From NCBI GenBank assembly GCA_023525975.1, contig CM042030.1:32730350-32794349 (forward strand): a DNA stretch of 64,000 nt. The letters run 5' to 3'. The stretch is from Smallanthus sonchifolius (Eukaryota > Streptophyta > Magnoliopsida > Asterales > Asteraceae). Below, piece by piece: positions 1 through 12,997 of the stretch. Position numbers and translations under genes: made by a program. The stretch's first letter is position 1. The number at the start of each line of letters is the position of its first letter. The notes beneath the pieces were generated by a model. That model made no database searches and was not told the DNA's origin. It saw only the letters and a program-made list of their open reading frames with translations.

Positions 1-3000
1 TACTATCGTGCCCACTAGTAGTGCGTGGAAGTTTGGTGATGAAGTCCATAGCAAGGTTCTCCCATTTCCACATGGGAATTTGTGGTTGTTCGAGGAGTCC
101 GGAAGGCTTTTGGTGTTCGGCCTTCACTTTAGAACAAGTTAAGCATTTTGCCACAAAGAGGGCAATATCCTTTTTCATGCCGGGCCACCAATATTGTTGA
201 CGAAGACCCATGTACATCTTATCTGCTCCGGGATGTACCGAATATCGATTTTTGTGGGACTTGTTCATCAAAAATATACGAAGGTCGTCGCGATAGGGAA
301 CCTAGATACGATCCAAGTAAAACAATAGGCCGTTGGCTTTGGTTTCTAGCAAGAGTTCTACACCACATGCCATTTCTTGGTACATGTTTCCCTCGATAAT
401 CGTTGTGTGTTGTGCTTGAAGAATACGGGCTTGGATATCGTTATGAATACAAACACTATGAAGCATGATACGTTCTTTACGACTCAAGGCGTTGGCTACA
501 ACATTTGCTTTGCCGGGGTGGTAGCGAATCTCGCAGTCGTAATCGTTAAGAAGTTTAACCTATAGTCGTTGCCTCATATTAAGCTCTTTTTGATTGAAAA
601 TATGTTGAAGACTTTTGTGGTCGGTGAAAACCACGCATTTGGTGCCATAAAGATAATGTCTCCAAATTTTCAAGGCGAAAATGACAGCACCAAGCTCGAG
701 ATCATGGGTCGTATAGTTCTTCTCTTGGACTTTGAGTTGACGTGATGCGTATGCAATTACTTGACCTCGTTGCATAAGAACACAACCAAGACCTTGGTTG
801 GATGCATCACAATAAACGAAAAAGTCGTCATTACCACTAGGAAGAGTTAGAATAGGAGCACTGCAGAGCTTGTGCTTTAGAGTTTGGAAAGCTTCCTCTT
901 GCTTGGGTCCCCACTCGTAGTGCTTACCTTTGTGAGTCAAGGCAGTGAGCGGGACCACGATCTTGGAGAAATTTGAGATGAAACGACGATAGTAACCTGC
1001 TAGTCCAAGGAATGAACGAATCTCGGTAGGAGTCTTAGGAGTACTCCAATTCTTTACCGCCTTGATCTTTGCCGAGTCCACATGAATTCCCTTATCGTTG
1101 ACTATGTGTCCCAAAAATTGAACCTCCTTTTGCCAGAATTCACACTTGGAGAACTTGGTATATAGTTGTTCTTTCTTCAAGAGTTCCAAAATCAAACGAA
1201 GATGTTGTTCATGCTCCGCTTTCGTTTTAGAATAGATGAGAATGTCGTCAATGAATACGATCACGAACTTGTCCAAATAAGGTTTGCATACACGGTTCAT
1301 GAGGTCCATGAAGACCGCCGGTGAATTAGTCAAACCGAATGGCATGACCATGAACTCGTAGTGACCATATTTAGTCTGAAAGGCAGTCTTCGGAATGTCT
1401 CCATCGAGAACACGAAGTTGATGGTATCCTGAACGGAGGTCAATCTTGGAGAAACATGTTGAACCTTGAAGCTGATCGAAAAGACCGTCGATACGGGGTA
1501 AAGGATAACGGTTCTTAATTGTAAGCTTGCTGAGTTCACGATAATCGATGCACATTCGAAATGATCCATCCTTTTTCTTTACGAACAGCACGGGAGCACC
1601 CCAAGGCGAATGGCTCGGGCGGATGAATCCTTTGGATGAGAGTTCTTGTAATTGACTTGCGCGCTCTTGCATCTCGGAAGGTGCAAGACGGTAGGGAGCT
1701 TTTGCCACTGGAGTTGCTCCAGGCACAAGGTCGATACGAAATTCCACTTGTCTAGGGGGAGGAAGACTAGGTAAATCCTCGGGGAATACCTCGGGAAAAT
1801 CTCGGATGATTGGAATGTCTTGCAATTTCTTACCCTTGTCTTTTGTGTCAACTATGTGGGCCAAGAAGGCAACGTACTTTTTCCGCAAGTACTTTTGTGC
1901 CAATGTGCAAGACATGATTTGAAGACCACGACACGGTTTTTCACCGAAAATAACTAACGTGTCACCCGAAGAGAGAGGTATACGAATACACTTTTCGTAG
2001 CAAATAACCCCGGCATGGTGCTTGGATAACCAGTCCCTGCCAATTATAATATCGAAGCTTCCCAATTGCATTGGAAGGAGATCAACAGAGAATTTGTGAT
2101 TATTAAGCTCGAGATTGCAGTCGTGGATAACAGAATTTAAAGTAATAGATTTTCCGTTTGCTATCTCTACGGAATAAGAATTGTCAAGTTTCGTTCTTTG
2201 TTTAGCAAGTCGAGATTCAAAGGTAAGAGATACAAAACTCCTATCGGCACCGGTATCAAATAAAATGGATGCATAATGATTGTTTACGAGAAACGTACCG
2301 TTTATCACGTCGTTGTTTGCTTGAGCCTCATTAGCGTTTATATTAAACGCTCGTCCTTGAGGACCACCTTGATGATGAAGTTTTGGGCATCGGTCACGGA
2401 AATGGTTTGGATCTCCACATTCGTAACATGCCCGACCATTGAGAGGTGCCGGATATATTGGACGGTTGGCTGGAGCAGCTTGATGGACTGGAGGACGTGT
2501 ACGACAAGTAGTGACCACGTGTCCATATCGCCCGCAGCTTGAACACAATCGACATGGTAGGTTGGCAGGATGATGGTACTTGCAGGTCTGGCATTGGGGA
2601 TTCGGGCCCTGATAAGTTTTCGGGTTTTGACCCAAAGGGGCCGCTTGAATAGCAGGCACAGCGGGAGTTATGACTGCGAAGTTTTGACCCTTTCGTTTCT
2701 TGTTGCGGTTAGAAGACTCGGGTTTTACATCTTTGATGGCCGCAAGAGTAGAAACAACCTTCTTGGAACCCTTTCTTGTTAAGCTTCCGGCTTTGACATG
2801 GTTGTCGGATAGTGTAGCAGATAGACGGATAGCAGCTTCAAGTGTAGGAGGATTGCTTCTTAGCACAGCATCTTGAATTTGCATAGGAAGGCCGCCTATG
2901 TATTTTTCAATCCCCCGAGCAAGGGGAGTGATCATATGAGGCACCAGCAGACTTAGCTCTTGAAACCGGGTGGTGTAGGCCAGATTATCCCCGCTGTCTT

Positions 3001-3424
3001 GGGCAAGATCCCAAAACTCAGCCTCGAGATTCCTCATTTCATTCCGAGGACAAAATTCATCAGTCATGGCCTTCTTCAGATCATCCCATGATAAGGATGT
3101 AGCAACCTCAGCACCACGAGTGCGTTTCTCACCGTTCCACCAGGTGAGGGCTCTCTTTTGGAGTACACTTGTGGCATAACGAACCCGAAGATTATCGGGA
3201 CAGTCGCTGTTTAGGAATGTGCTTTCAGTCCCGAAGAATTTTGTAGGATTGCACGAGTTAAAGTGCTTAAACGTGCAGTGAGGCGGGTTGGTACCACCGT
3301 TCCCTTGGATGTTGTGAGACCCGTCACTGTTGTTATTTGCTTGGGTCATTTGCCCCACCAGCTGGGCAAGGAGAGTAGCAAGATCCGGGTTGAAAGTGCT
3401 AGAGTTTGCATGTCGAGGAGGCAT
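1..3424 (-). pseudogene. Element A gag-pol (Ty3/gypsy), partial and broken
   Basis: Polyprotein that would package and reverse-transcribe the element. I chose the ATG at 3424 (MPPRHANSS) because element F starts the same way; the open frame upstream to 3553 has no homologue in F. In order: Gag with the RALTWWNGEK motif, CCHC knuckle CYECGDPNHFRDRC near 2435-2389, protease LFDTGADRSF near 2260, RT FIDDILIYS near 1260-1230, RNase H CDASNQGLGC near 820, then an integrase HHCC zinc region within the first 250 bases. Compared with F, a Gag segment of about 13 residues is missing near 3226, in frame. Two Trp codons have become TAG (560-562 and about 302-304), otherwise the frame stays open. The integrase core lies outside the window. 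Confidence 0.92.
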
Positions 3425-4327
3425 TCTAACACCACAAGAAAAGACAATGATATTTTTAGATAAGTTGGATATATATGAGTTATAGTGGGAAATAATGTAA
3501 GCAGAAAAGCGGGATTCATTATGACACGTGCCAATGCATGTGTATTTATTCAAAGTTGATGTGGGAAACTAAGTCATCTATTCCGGGTAGAACATGATGT
3601 TATAGATCATTATTCGCGTAATAGGAATTGCCGGGACTTGCATGCACTACAAATCATTATTACGTGTGCACCCGTAATAATGATTAGCTTTGCATGTTCG
3701 TCTAGTTCTTCATATTTTGCTATAATGTCCCCAAATTTTGAGTTTAAGTTCGGATCGTATCCTTGCGAATACGTTGACTTATCAACGTTAAATAATTCCT
3801 CAAAACTTTCAAGGAGACATGTTTTAGCCTATAGGTAAACACTCACTTCAGGAATTCCCAGGAAAGCATACGGGTCCGTTTATTTGGATTTATACGAAAT
3901 GCTTTCCTAGACAGAAAACCCAATGTACAGGTGTCACCCTTCCAGATTGCACGTGTCCTTTACTGGTTTCAAGAAATTAAGTCGTTGACGAGATTTTCAA
4001 GATTTTAATAGACTTGAGAGTCTATGAGTATAAAATGTGTAGGAATGTTGCAATTAATATGGATTAGGAAAGAGTATGGACAAGGATGAGTAGTGTATTT
4101 TTTTGCATAAGTTAGTTTGTCAAATGTGTATGTAAAGTATGTATCATGTATTTAAGCCTTGTATGTATTTGTATAAGTCTCATGTACCAAACTTGGGAAA
4201 ATCCAAATAATACCTAACTACAAATAATTCACATAACAATTAATCATTTAGCACATAACACATAAAAGGGAGTCCTAGGGTTATAGTCTAGGTCATCGTG
4301 TCTAATAACCTAATTACCTATAACCAT
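3425..4327 (-). other. Element A untranslated leader between primer site and gag
   Basis: No plausible coding frame. It is homologous to the leaders of F (47910-48613) and partly H. It contains a stem with arms AGGAAAGCAT (3860-3869) and ATGCTTTCCT (3899-3908), also present in F and in altered form in H. This is a candidate RNA packaging or dimerisation structure (inference). Confidence 0.6.
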
Positions 4328-4340
4328 GGCTCTGATACCA
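4328..4340 (-). promoter_or_regulatory. Primer-binding site of A (initiator Met-tRNA type)
   Basis: The minus strand reads TGGTATCAGAGCC three bases downstream of the LTR end. This is the usual complement of the 3' end of plant initiator methionine tRNA and fixes the element's orientation. Confidence 0.9.
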
Positions 4341-4571
4341 ATCTGTTACACCCCGACCGATGGCTGAATCATCGAGGTAGACAATAGAATGATTGTTCGA
4401 AAGCACATGATAGCTAAAAGGTTGCATAATTCATTAATTAAATTTAAAGACAACAAGATCCAAATACAATACATTCCAAATAACCTAGTCTAGTTCACAA
4501 CATTGATTTATTTAACTAGGTCCATAGTTCTTAAGTGGAGAAATCTTCGGCAAGTAGTCACATATCCAAAC

Positions 4572-5045
4572 CTGAAACATTATTTAAATCAAGTGTCAAC
4601 TAAAAAGTTGGTGAGTACATAGGTTTAATAATTCCGGTAAATATTAGTTGTAAATCGTTTTGCAACTCATTGTTTATCTTGTTAAACATAGTATGTATGA
4701 TGTATCATTTATTTAATCACAATTCAAACCGAGTTTGACGCGCTTGAAAAGAGCACAACAGCTAAGTCCGGTATGTTTGAATATAGTTACCCACTATATC
4801 CGATATGTTTGAATATAACACGCGGTTATATCTGAGTATGCAGTAATAAACACCCTAACGGGGTGGGCTGGTCAGGAACAATAGATCTATCAATATTACA
4901 GTTGGTTGTCTTGTGTTTAAATGTATGTACATCCAAAGAATAAGCATATAGTCTCATGTATAACACGTATAAACAATGTGAGTAGCATGTATAATGTTTC
5001 ACCCCAAAACGTATAAAAATGTAAAATAGGGGCTATGTAACTCAC
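4572..5045 (-). other. Candidate intron inside the A LTR (about 474 nt)
   Basis: The minus strand has donor CCAG|GTGAGT at 5045 and acceptor AATGTTTCAG|G at 4572, preceded by ACTCACCAACTTTTTAGTTGAC (given here as a 22-base block at about 4597-4618 with branch-like TTGAC). The same arrangement and near-equal length occur in F and H LTRs. Splicing is inferred. Confidence 0.45.
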
Positions 5046-5283
5046 CTGGCTAGCGGATATGATAATCCACGAGAGTAGGTGATACGGATGTTTGAAACCT
5101 AAGCACGATGGAACCCTATGTAGATAAATGGGTATTATCATGTGCGTATTCGTATTTAATTGTGTATAGGTTTATAATAGCATTTTTCAGTGTTATTTGC
5201 ATAAAAGTTGGTCCAGATTTACTTGAAATTACTGATTTGATCGAAACTTTTTATAGTTGTGACAGGTATCGAAACTGTGTTCA

Positions 5284-5568
5284 ATCGAAACTACTAGTTT
5301 CGATTGACCATTTACAAGTTACACAGAACTGTCGAAACTACTATCTATCGAAACTACTAGTTTCGATTGATCATTTATAAGTGATACACAGGCTGTTGAA
5401 ACTACCATCATTTATAAGTGATACACAGGCTGTCGAAACTACCATCTATCGAAACTATTAGTTTCGATTGATCATTTATAAATGATACACAGGCTGTCGG
5501 AACTACCATATATCGAAACTATTAGTTTCGATTGACCATTTACTCAATCGAAACTAAGTAGTTTCGAT
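5284..5568. repeat. Palindrome array in A LTR, arms ATCGAAACTA / TAGTTTCGAT
   Basis: Five palindromes of 21-22 bp at 5284-5304, 5347-5367, 5448-5468, 5512-5532 and 5547-5568. Four of them lie in degenerate tandem units of roughly 60-100 bp that also hold a CATTTATAAGTGATACACAG-like segment. The central base or bases vary while both arms are kept. Confidence 0.9.
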
Positions 5569-6753
5569 GGCCCAGACTTTAGCAAATAAAACAGTAATTT
5601 TTTTAAAACATTAGTTTGTCCGGTAATCGATGGTTTGGAGTCATGACTTTGATTGGTTCAGCTTGTCTTATGATAACAGGAGGTAAAGAAACGAAGTTGA
5701 GGATTCTTACATGGTCGCGAAGGCTGGACGGCAGAGTCTTAAATCCGAGAATGTCCAGAATGAGAATCGAGCTTCTGGATGGAATTAGCCTCTACAACCT
5801 TGGTCACAGCTTCACACAGAGATGGCGATTGTAATGGTGTCTTCAATTTGGAGAGAGATTGGGTGGAGGAGGGGTAGCGAGCTCGTGCAGGTGCGGTAAT
5901 GGCTTTTTATAGCCGAGCTCGATCCTGATAATGAGACAAGCAATTGAGCATGTCCCGACACTCGTCTGGACGAGACGAAGCTGTCGAGCCATCTTGCAGG
6001 CGTGGAGGTTGACTGTCGGGCTCGAATTTGAGCGTGGGTTCTCGGCCACCAACAGGATCAGACGATCCGTATGTTGGGGAGACCAATTGGTCGGGGGTTC
6101 TTGTTCGCGTGGGAGAGACGAAGCCAGAGGTGCCTTTAGCGGCTGTCTAGGTGCTGGGAACAGCCCTGTCGGTGGCTCGCCAGAAAAAGCTTTGGACCGC
6201 CGGACAATGTAGGGGGGTGACCGGATTTACGATTTGCAATTTGGCAGATTTAGTCCCTGGAGTTAAATTTTGTTTTAATTCGCCCCCTGAGATAATTACG
6301 GATGGATCCTTGTAGTTTAATTTGTCCCGAAACAGTCCCTCAACAGACTTTAGCTTAAAACCTTATAGTTTGATTAATTACAAAACGACCCCTAAACTTT
6401 TTATTTAAATAAATTAATTTAATTTCTTTTAAATCAATTTAATTTTATATTATATTTTAAATGTTTTTATAAACTTATTTTATTATTATTATTATAAATA
6501 ATTTTTATAAAAGCTATTTATCTTATTTAAATAGGTTATTTTTTTTTTGAATGTGCAACTTTTAATTTTAGATTTTTATATAATATTTTATATAAGTTTC
6601 TAAAATTTATAAAATTTTAATTAATTTAAATCCGTAAAATAAAATACCTATTTGTATAAAACTAAATAAAAACTCTTACATTTCATTTAAATAGAGAATG
6701 ATTACAAGATAAATATAATATAAGTGCGCGAACGAAAATTCCGAAACGTTACA

Positions 6754-9593
6754 GCCGGTGTCAGCGTTAACTGCTGAAGAGAAGTTGCTATTTGATAGGG
6801 AAAAGAAAGCAATGGCTAGTATTTCGATGTCTCTTCCGAAGGAAATATATCACAGTTTCAAACAGTTCAAGTCTTCTCAACAACTGTGGGAAGCATTACA
6901 GAAAAGGTGTGAAGGAAGTTTGGATGTGAAGAAGAGTAGAAAGTAGCTACTAAAGAAGCAGTTCTTGGTCTTTAAACATTTTCAAAACGAATCCCTGGAT
7001 GATCTTGCTATAAGATTCTATCATCTTCTTAGTGAACTGGCAAGTGAGTCTGTGGTGTATGAGACTGAGGAAATCAATGATAAATTCTTGGAGGCTTTAC
7101 CATCAAAATTTGATGTGTACACGGTTTTAATCAAAGAGAATATTAAGTATAAACCATGTCTCTTGAAGAAGTTCTAGGGAAGATTCAGTCGCATGACATG
7201 AATATAAAGAAGAAAGAGACTAACTTGGAGAATATTCAGGATCCCTCAATGTATTTTGCCAAATCTACTGGTAAAACTGGTACTGGAGTGGCATTCTTTT
7301 CTGGCGATGCTCAAGATTCTTCAAATGATCAGTGTTCTGGAGTTCCAATTCATTCTGGTCATTCAATCCATTCTGGATTTTCTGCGACTACAGCTTCTAC
7401 TTCATCTGGATCTCATTTGAATCAGAAGGTTGCTGATGACTATTTTGCTATGTTTTCCTCATTCATGGCATCATATGATAATTTTATTGGAGGTAAAATA
7501 CATGATCCTGAGGTTATAGAAGAAGATTTCAGACAGATTAACCCTGTTGATCTGGAAGAAATGAATATCCAATGGAATATGGCCATGGTGATGCGTCAAG
7601 CTAAAGATTTCTTGAAGAAAACTGACAGAACATATATTGGCTCAAATAGTCGATCTCGCATGGGTTTTGATAAAAGCAAAGTTCGGTGTTACAACTGTCA
7701 AGAATATGGTCACTTTTCTAAGGAATGTGTGAAGCCAAAGGTCGAGTTTGATTCTCAAAAGAAGCAGCCTAATTTTCAGCATAATAGGAATCAGTCACAT
7801 GGTTCATCTGGTAATACAAATCATGCATCTGCTTCATCGACATTGGTTGCTCAGAATGACGAAAACTATGACTGGGGCATTCATCTGGAGGACTTGGTGG
7901 GTGCTGTGAGTCAGGCTTTTGTAGCAGAAATTCATTCTGAAAAACCAGAGGAGTCGACCGATGATGAAAGTTCTAGTGATGATTCTTGTGATGGTGACAG
8001 TGTTCCAAGCGTTGATGAAGAAATAGAACAAGTGCAGAATATTAATTCTGATGCTGCATCAGGTGTTGCTGAAGAGGATATTGTTCTTACTCAAAATGCT
8101 TCTGATGGTGCTGATTCAGAAAATATTCCCATTGCCAAAGTATTCATGGCAGATATGTCTGATCCCTCTAAGGTAAAAGACTCTGTTTGTCATATTTACT
8201 GTTCTAACTGCATTTCTGTTAAAGATAAATTGCAAAAGGTCATGGATGATAACACAAACTTGATTTGTGACATGAAATCGATGCATATTGTTAATCAGAA
8301 ACTGAAAGATAATGATAAATTGTGCATCGATAGAATTGAGTTTTTGAAAAGAGACTTAAATTCTCTGGGGTTGAAATATAAAGAGCAAGGTTATCATCTA
8401 GATATGGCTTATGCTGAGATAGAAAAACGTAATGAAGTTGTTGCTCAAAAGAATAAAGAAATATCTGACAAAGAGTCTGAAGTGATCAAACTTCATAGAA
8501 AGAAGGAAAATTTTGAAAATTCTTTGGTTGTTTTGGATTATTTTAACTCAAATGCTGATCGTACTAAGCGTGTTGCTGGAATTGGATTTATTCCTCCACC
8601 GTTTAATGCAAATTATGTGGTGGAACCTGAAATCATACATGAAGAGGAGATAGATCCAAAGACTGTGTTAAAGGTGAATCCGATAACTGGGGAGGATATG
8701 GTGTATGAGTCTGATTCTAAAGATGAGGTGTTTGATGAAAACAAGGTCGAGGGCATTCCAAAAGAAGTAAAAATTGATGACCCAACAGTTGTTAAAACTG
8801 TTACCTGGGATAGATGCATTCTGACTGAACCTGAAGAGGTGAAAGTTGGTACATCTAAGCTTTCTCCGATTTTACAGTCAAGTGGTTTTGTCGTGGCTGG
8901 TTATCAAAAAGTGCATTCCTCAAAGGTGCCAACACAGGTGTATGTTCCAAAGAAGACAGTAAACTGTTCTGGACATTCCTCTAAAGCTTATTCCTCTGAT
9001 GGATCCTCAAATTCAAAGAAAACTCCTTATTTCAGAACTTATCAAGAAAGAAGAGTGTGTTTTCATTGCAACGAGGCTGGTCACATTCTGATCAATTGTC
9101 CGTACAAGAACCAGGGTAAAATGAAGACTGTTCCTTCACAACCAAAAGTGGTGAAGATTCTGAAAAGAAAAGATGAGGGAAAATCGTCTTCTAGCTTGGA
9201 GAAAATTTGCTTGGTCGATCTTTTGTTAAATCCTCTGGATTTAAACAACATGATAAATTGAATTCTAAATCTTTTGTATGCAAAGAGAAACTTGAGATTC
9301 CTAATGTTGGAATTTCAAAAGATTCTCATCAAGAAGTTAAATTGTCTAGACCTCAAAGGAGAAGACGAAACAGAAAATTGAAGAAAATTTTGGAAACATC
9401 CGAATCTGACAATAATATATCAAATAATGTTTTTCAAAATAATAAAAATGGATCTTCTTTGAAAAAGTCTAATTGTCAAACTTCTGTTCCAAAAGTGAAT
9501 GATAAGATTGATTGTAAATTACATGAAGTTGTTTATTTTGATCAAACTAGACGACCCAAGACCATGATGGCTTGGCTTCCTATTTCTAACTGA
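6754..9593 (+). pseudogene. Element B gag (copia), N-terminus missing, broken
   Basis: Capsid/nucleocapsid protein. The visible part starts at the region aligned to residue ~80 of C Gag (EEKLLFDREKKA). Conserved segments are FHSF-like (YHSFKQF), NESLDDL and VLGKIQSH. A CCHC knuckle CYNCQEYGHFSKEC lies near 7687-7730 and a second, CFHCNEAGHILINC, near 9057-9100. A basic run RPQRRRRNRK follows near 9349. Between the knuckles is an acidic, probably coiled-coil stretch. Damage: TAG at 6944-6946, a frameshift near 7154, and another near 9207-9260. Gag ends MMAWLPISN then TGA (9591-9593), a conserved end also seen in D and G. Confidence 0.88.
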
Positions 9594-12500
9594 TTCTCAT
9601 TGTTTATGTAGGGACAACCAAGGAGAACTATCAACAATACATGGTATGTGGATAGTGGTTGCTCTCGACATATGACAGGGAATGTTAGATTGCTTGAGGA
9701 TGTTAAACAAATTGATGGAGGTTATGTCGCTTTTACGGGTAATAAAGGCGGGTACATAACTGGACAGGGTACGTTAAAGAATGACAGAGTCAAATTTGAG
9801 AAGGTGAATTATGTTGAGCAGCTGGAACACAATCTTTTAAGTGTATCACAAGTTTGTGACAAGAAGTTTTCATTCCATTTCAACGATGCTGAATGCTATA
9901 TTTTGAAACTGGGCTTCGTGATTCCTGATGAATGGATTCTCATGAAGGCTCCGAGGAGAAATGACACGTATGTCCTTGACATGAGTGCCGCCACTACAAC
10001 GAATTCAATTCCTACTTGTTTACTCTCCAAGGCGTCAGAATCTGATTCAATATTGTGGCACAGGAAGCTAGCTCACATTAACTATAGGAAATGAACTACA
10101 TTGTTAGGAATGATCTGGTTCTTGGTATTCCAAAGATGAAATTCTCAGTTCCTGATGATTGTATTCCTTGCAAGAAGGGGAAGCAAAGAAAGAAATCTCA
10201 CAAATCTAAATCGACGAATTCTATCGTAACTCCTTTGGAGTTGCTGCATATGGATTTGTTCGGTCCTGTCAGTATCAGGAGCATTGGTGGAAAATCGTAC
10301 TGCTTGGTGGTAACTGATGATTACTCCAGATTTTCATGGGTTAAGTTTCTTTCCTCTAAAGCTGAAACCACTGAGTTGGTGCAATACTTAATCCTGGGTT
10401 TGGAGAATTTATTCAATATGAAAGTCAGAAGAATCAGGAGTGACAATGGCAGTGAATTTAAGAATAGCAAAATGGGCTTATTCTGTCTACAAAAAGGAAT
10501 TCATCATGAATTCAGTGCGCCATATGTTCCTCAACAGAAAGGTGTTGCTGAACGAAAGAACATGACTTTGGTCGAAACGGCTCGCACGATGCTTGCAGAG
10601 TCTAAGCTTCCAGTTACTTTTTGGGCTGAAGCTGTGAATACTGCGTGTCACGTTTTGAACAGGGTCTTGACCGTCAAGCGACATAACAAGACTTGCTACG
10701 AATTGATGAATAATCGAAAGATGAATCTGGATTATTTACTACCTTTTGGTAATCCTTGCACCCTATTGGAAGTTCGAGATGTCCCAACAAAATTCAGTGC
10801 GAAGGCTATTGAAGGGATTTTTTTAGGGTATGTGGCGAATTCGACAACCAAGAGGGTTTATAACAAAGAGACGTGCCAAGTTGAAGAATGGTTCCATATT
10901 AACTGTTCAAATCGGTCTTTACCACAAATGGCGATTGGTCCGGATTGGGCATTTGATTATGAAAACTTATTCAAGTCTTTTCATTTACCTTCTGATATTT
11001 CTGCTGAAGATGCTGCTGTTCTTTATGATTCTTGTCAGGATGCACAACACAATGTATTTCTACCAAATGCAGTTCCAAATTCATCGATTCCATCTACTTC
11101 TGCTCCCGATCCTAATGTTGCTTCTTGTTCAGGTCCACAAGATTCAGAGAGTGAGGAGGATAATGCTATTTTTCAAGATTTTCTGCTGATCCGTTGTTGG
11201 GTGATGATCCATTACCTTCGACACAGGCTCAGGGGGAGATTCCTACAAATTTAGACTTGGATATTCCTATTAATCAAGATTATTCTTATCAATCTGAATC
11301 TACTCAAGTTGAAGTGTTGCAGGTTCCTGAGGTTGCATCCATCAAGGAACTCAAAAATCATCCAGTGACAAATATAATTGGAAATTTACAGGATGGAGTG
11401 AAAACACGTTCTCTTGTTGACAATACTTGTTTGTATACCTGCATTAAAGATTACTGTGTTCTTGATGATTGCTCACATTCATGCTTTATTTCACAAGTTG
11501 AACCTAAGAATGTTGAAATGGCTTTAAATAACAACAATTTGATAGAAGCTATACAGGAAGAACTTGCTCAATTTGACACACTTAAGGTTTAGAATCTTGT
11601 TGATCTTCCGAAGGGTGCGTATCCGATAGGAACAAAATGGGTGTTTAAATGTAAGAAAGACGATCGAGGTGTCGTGGTACGCAACAAGGCAAGATTAGTT
11701 GTCCAAGGCTTCAATCAACAAGAAGGAATTGATTACACCGAGGTATATGCGCCTGTTGCGAGGCTCGAAGCTATAAGGCTGTTTCTAGCTTTTGCTTCTT
11801 TTAAAGGTTTTAAGGTGTTTCAATTAGAAGTCAAAAGTGCGTTTTTATATGGAAAGGTCAAGGAGGAAGTCTATGTTTGTCAGCCGCCGGGGTTTGAAGA
11901 TCCACTGAATCCGAATATGGTTTTCAAGCTTGATAAGGCCCTCTATGGTGTTCATCAGGCTCCTCGTGCGTGGTATGAAACATTATCCACACATCTTTTG
12001 GCAAATGACTTTGTTCGTGGAAAGATAGACTCGACCTTATTAATAAAGAAATCAGGGGGGATTACCTACTGGTGCAGATTTATGTGGACGATATTATTTT
12101 TGGCTCAACAAACGAAGGATTATGCAAAGATTTTGAGGGTGTTATGAAGTCGAAATTTGAAATGTCAGATATGGGAGAGTTATCGTTTTTCTTAGGTTTG
12201 CAAGTAAATCAAAAGGAAGATGGTTTCTTTATTCATCAGTCCAAGTATGTCAAAGACATCTTGAGCCGATTCAAGATGGTGGACTGTACCCCATATGATA
12301 CTCCAATTTCGGTCAATCATAAGTTGAATTCTGACCCGGATGGAAAAGATGTGGATTGTCGACTTTACAGAGCTATGATTGGATCCCTCATGTATTTAAC
12401 CGCTTCAAGGCCAGATGTAATGTTCGCAGTGTGCATCTGTTCCAGATTCCAGGCAAAGCCAAAAGAATCTCACTTAATTGCTGTGAAAATAATCTTTCGA

Positions 12501-12997
12501 TATTTGAAAGGAAAACAACGTTTGGGGCTATGGTATCCTCATGGTTCTAACTTTGATTTCAATGCTTATACTGATTCTGATTTTGGTGGTTGTTGTTTGG
12601 ATAGGAAATCTACAACAGGTGGTTGCCAATTCTTAGGTAATCGACTTGTGTCCTGGCAATGCAAAAAGCAAACCACAGTCTCGATTTCTACATGCGAAGC
12701 AGAATACATCGCTGATGCGAGTTGTTGTTCACAGATCTTGTGGATACAACAGCAATTGAGAGATTACAGTTTGAATTTCACAGGAACCCTATGCTTATTG
12801 ATAATAATGCTACTATGTCCATAACTAATAATCCAGTTAAACATAGTAAAACTAAGCACATCGAAATTCGATATCATTTTATTCGTGATTGTGCAGAGAA
12901 AAGGTTGATTGAGCTCGTCAAGATACACACTGACGATAATTTTGCTGATTTGTTTACCAAGGCATTTGATCGTACCAGGTTTGAATTCCTTTATTAA
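9594..12997 (+). pseudogene. Element B pol (copia): protease, integrase, RT, RNase H, broken
   Basis: In the same frame as the end of gag, after 18 nt that end in TATGTAG. Protease DSGCSRHMTG at 9651; pre-integrase domain with LWHRKLAHINYRK near 10050; integrase residues in HMDLFGP (~10246), RSDNGSEF (~10436) and QQKGVAERKN (~10530); RT with KARLVVQGFNQQ (~11683) and YVDD (12081-12092); RNase H with TDSDFGGC and CEAEYIA, then a DNNAT motif, ending at 12997. Lesions: one-base loss near 10092, frameshifts near 11180, 12060 and 12790, and a Trp-to-TAG change at 11590-11592. The catalytic motifs survive, so decay came after insertion. Confidence 0.92.

Larger units (their letters stand above)
1..6753 (-). 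mobile_element. Element A: Ty3/gypsy LTR retrotransposon, partial, inserted in copia element B
   Basis: The visible part is the 5' LTR (4344-6753), a primer-binding site, a ~0.9 kb leader and a decayed gag-pol running to the window edge. The 3' LTR lies outside the window. The LTR ends TG...CA abut copia gag sequence at 6754, so A interrupts the gag of element B. The target duplication should be GCCGG (6754-6758), but the other copy is outside. The protein is clearly homologous to element F along its whole length, while the LTR interior differs. Ty3 order is shown by RNase H directly after RT and integrase last. Confidence 0.93.
4344..6753 (-). repeat. 5' LTR of element A (2,410 bp)
   Basis: Bounded by TGTAAC... 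and ...GGTGTAACA on the minus strand, next to the primer site. The last few hundred bases, including CCATCGGTCGGGGTGT, match the LTR ends of F and H. The interior is AT-rich (6380-6720) and carries a palindrome array (5284-5568). The 60-90 residue frames within it overlap these repeats and are not conserved. Confidence 0.9.

Noticed and set aside
5616..6212. Possible host exon with several small ORFs in A LTR
   Set aside because: Inside the LTR boundaries; frames are short and unconserved, and no recognisable domain was found.
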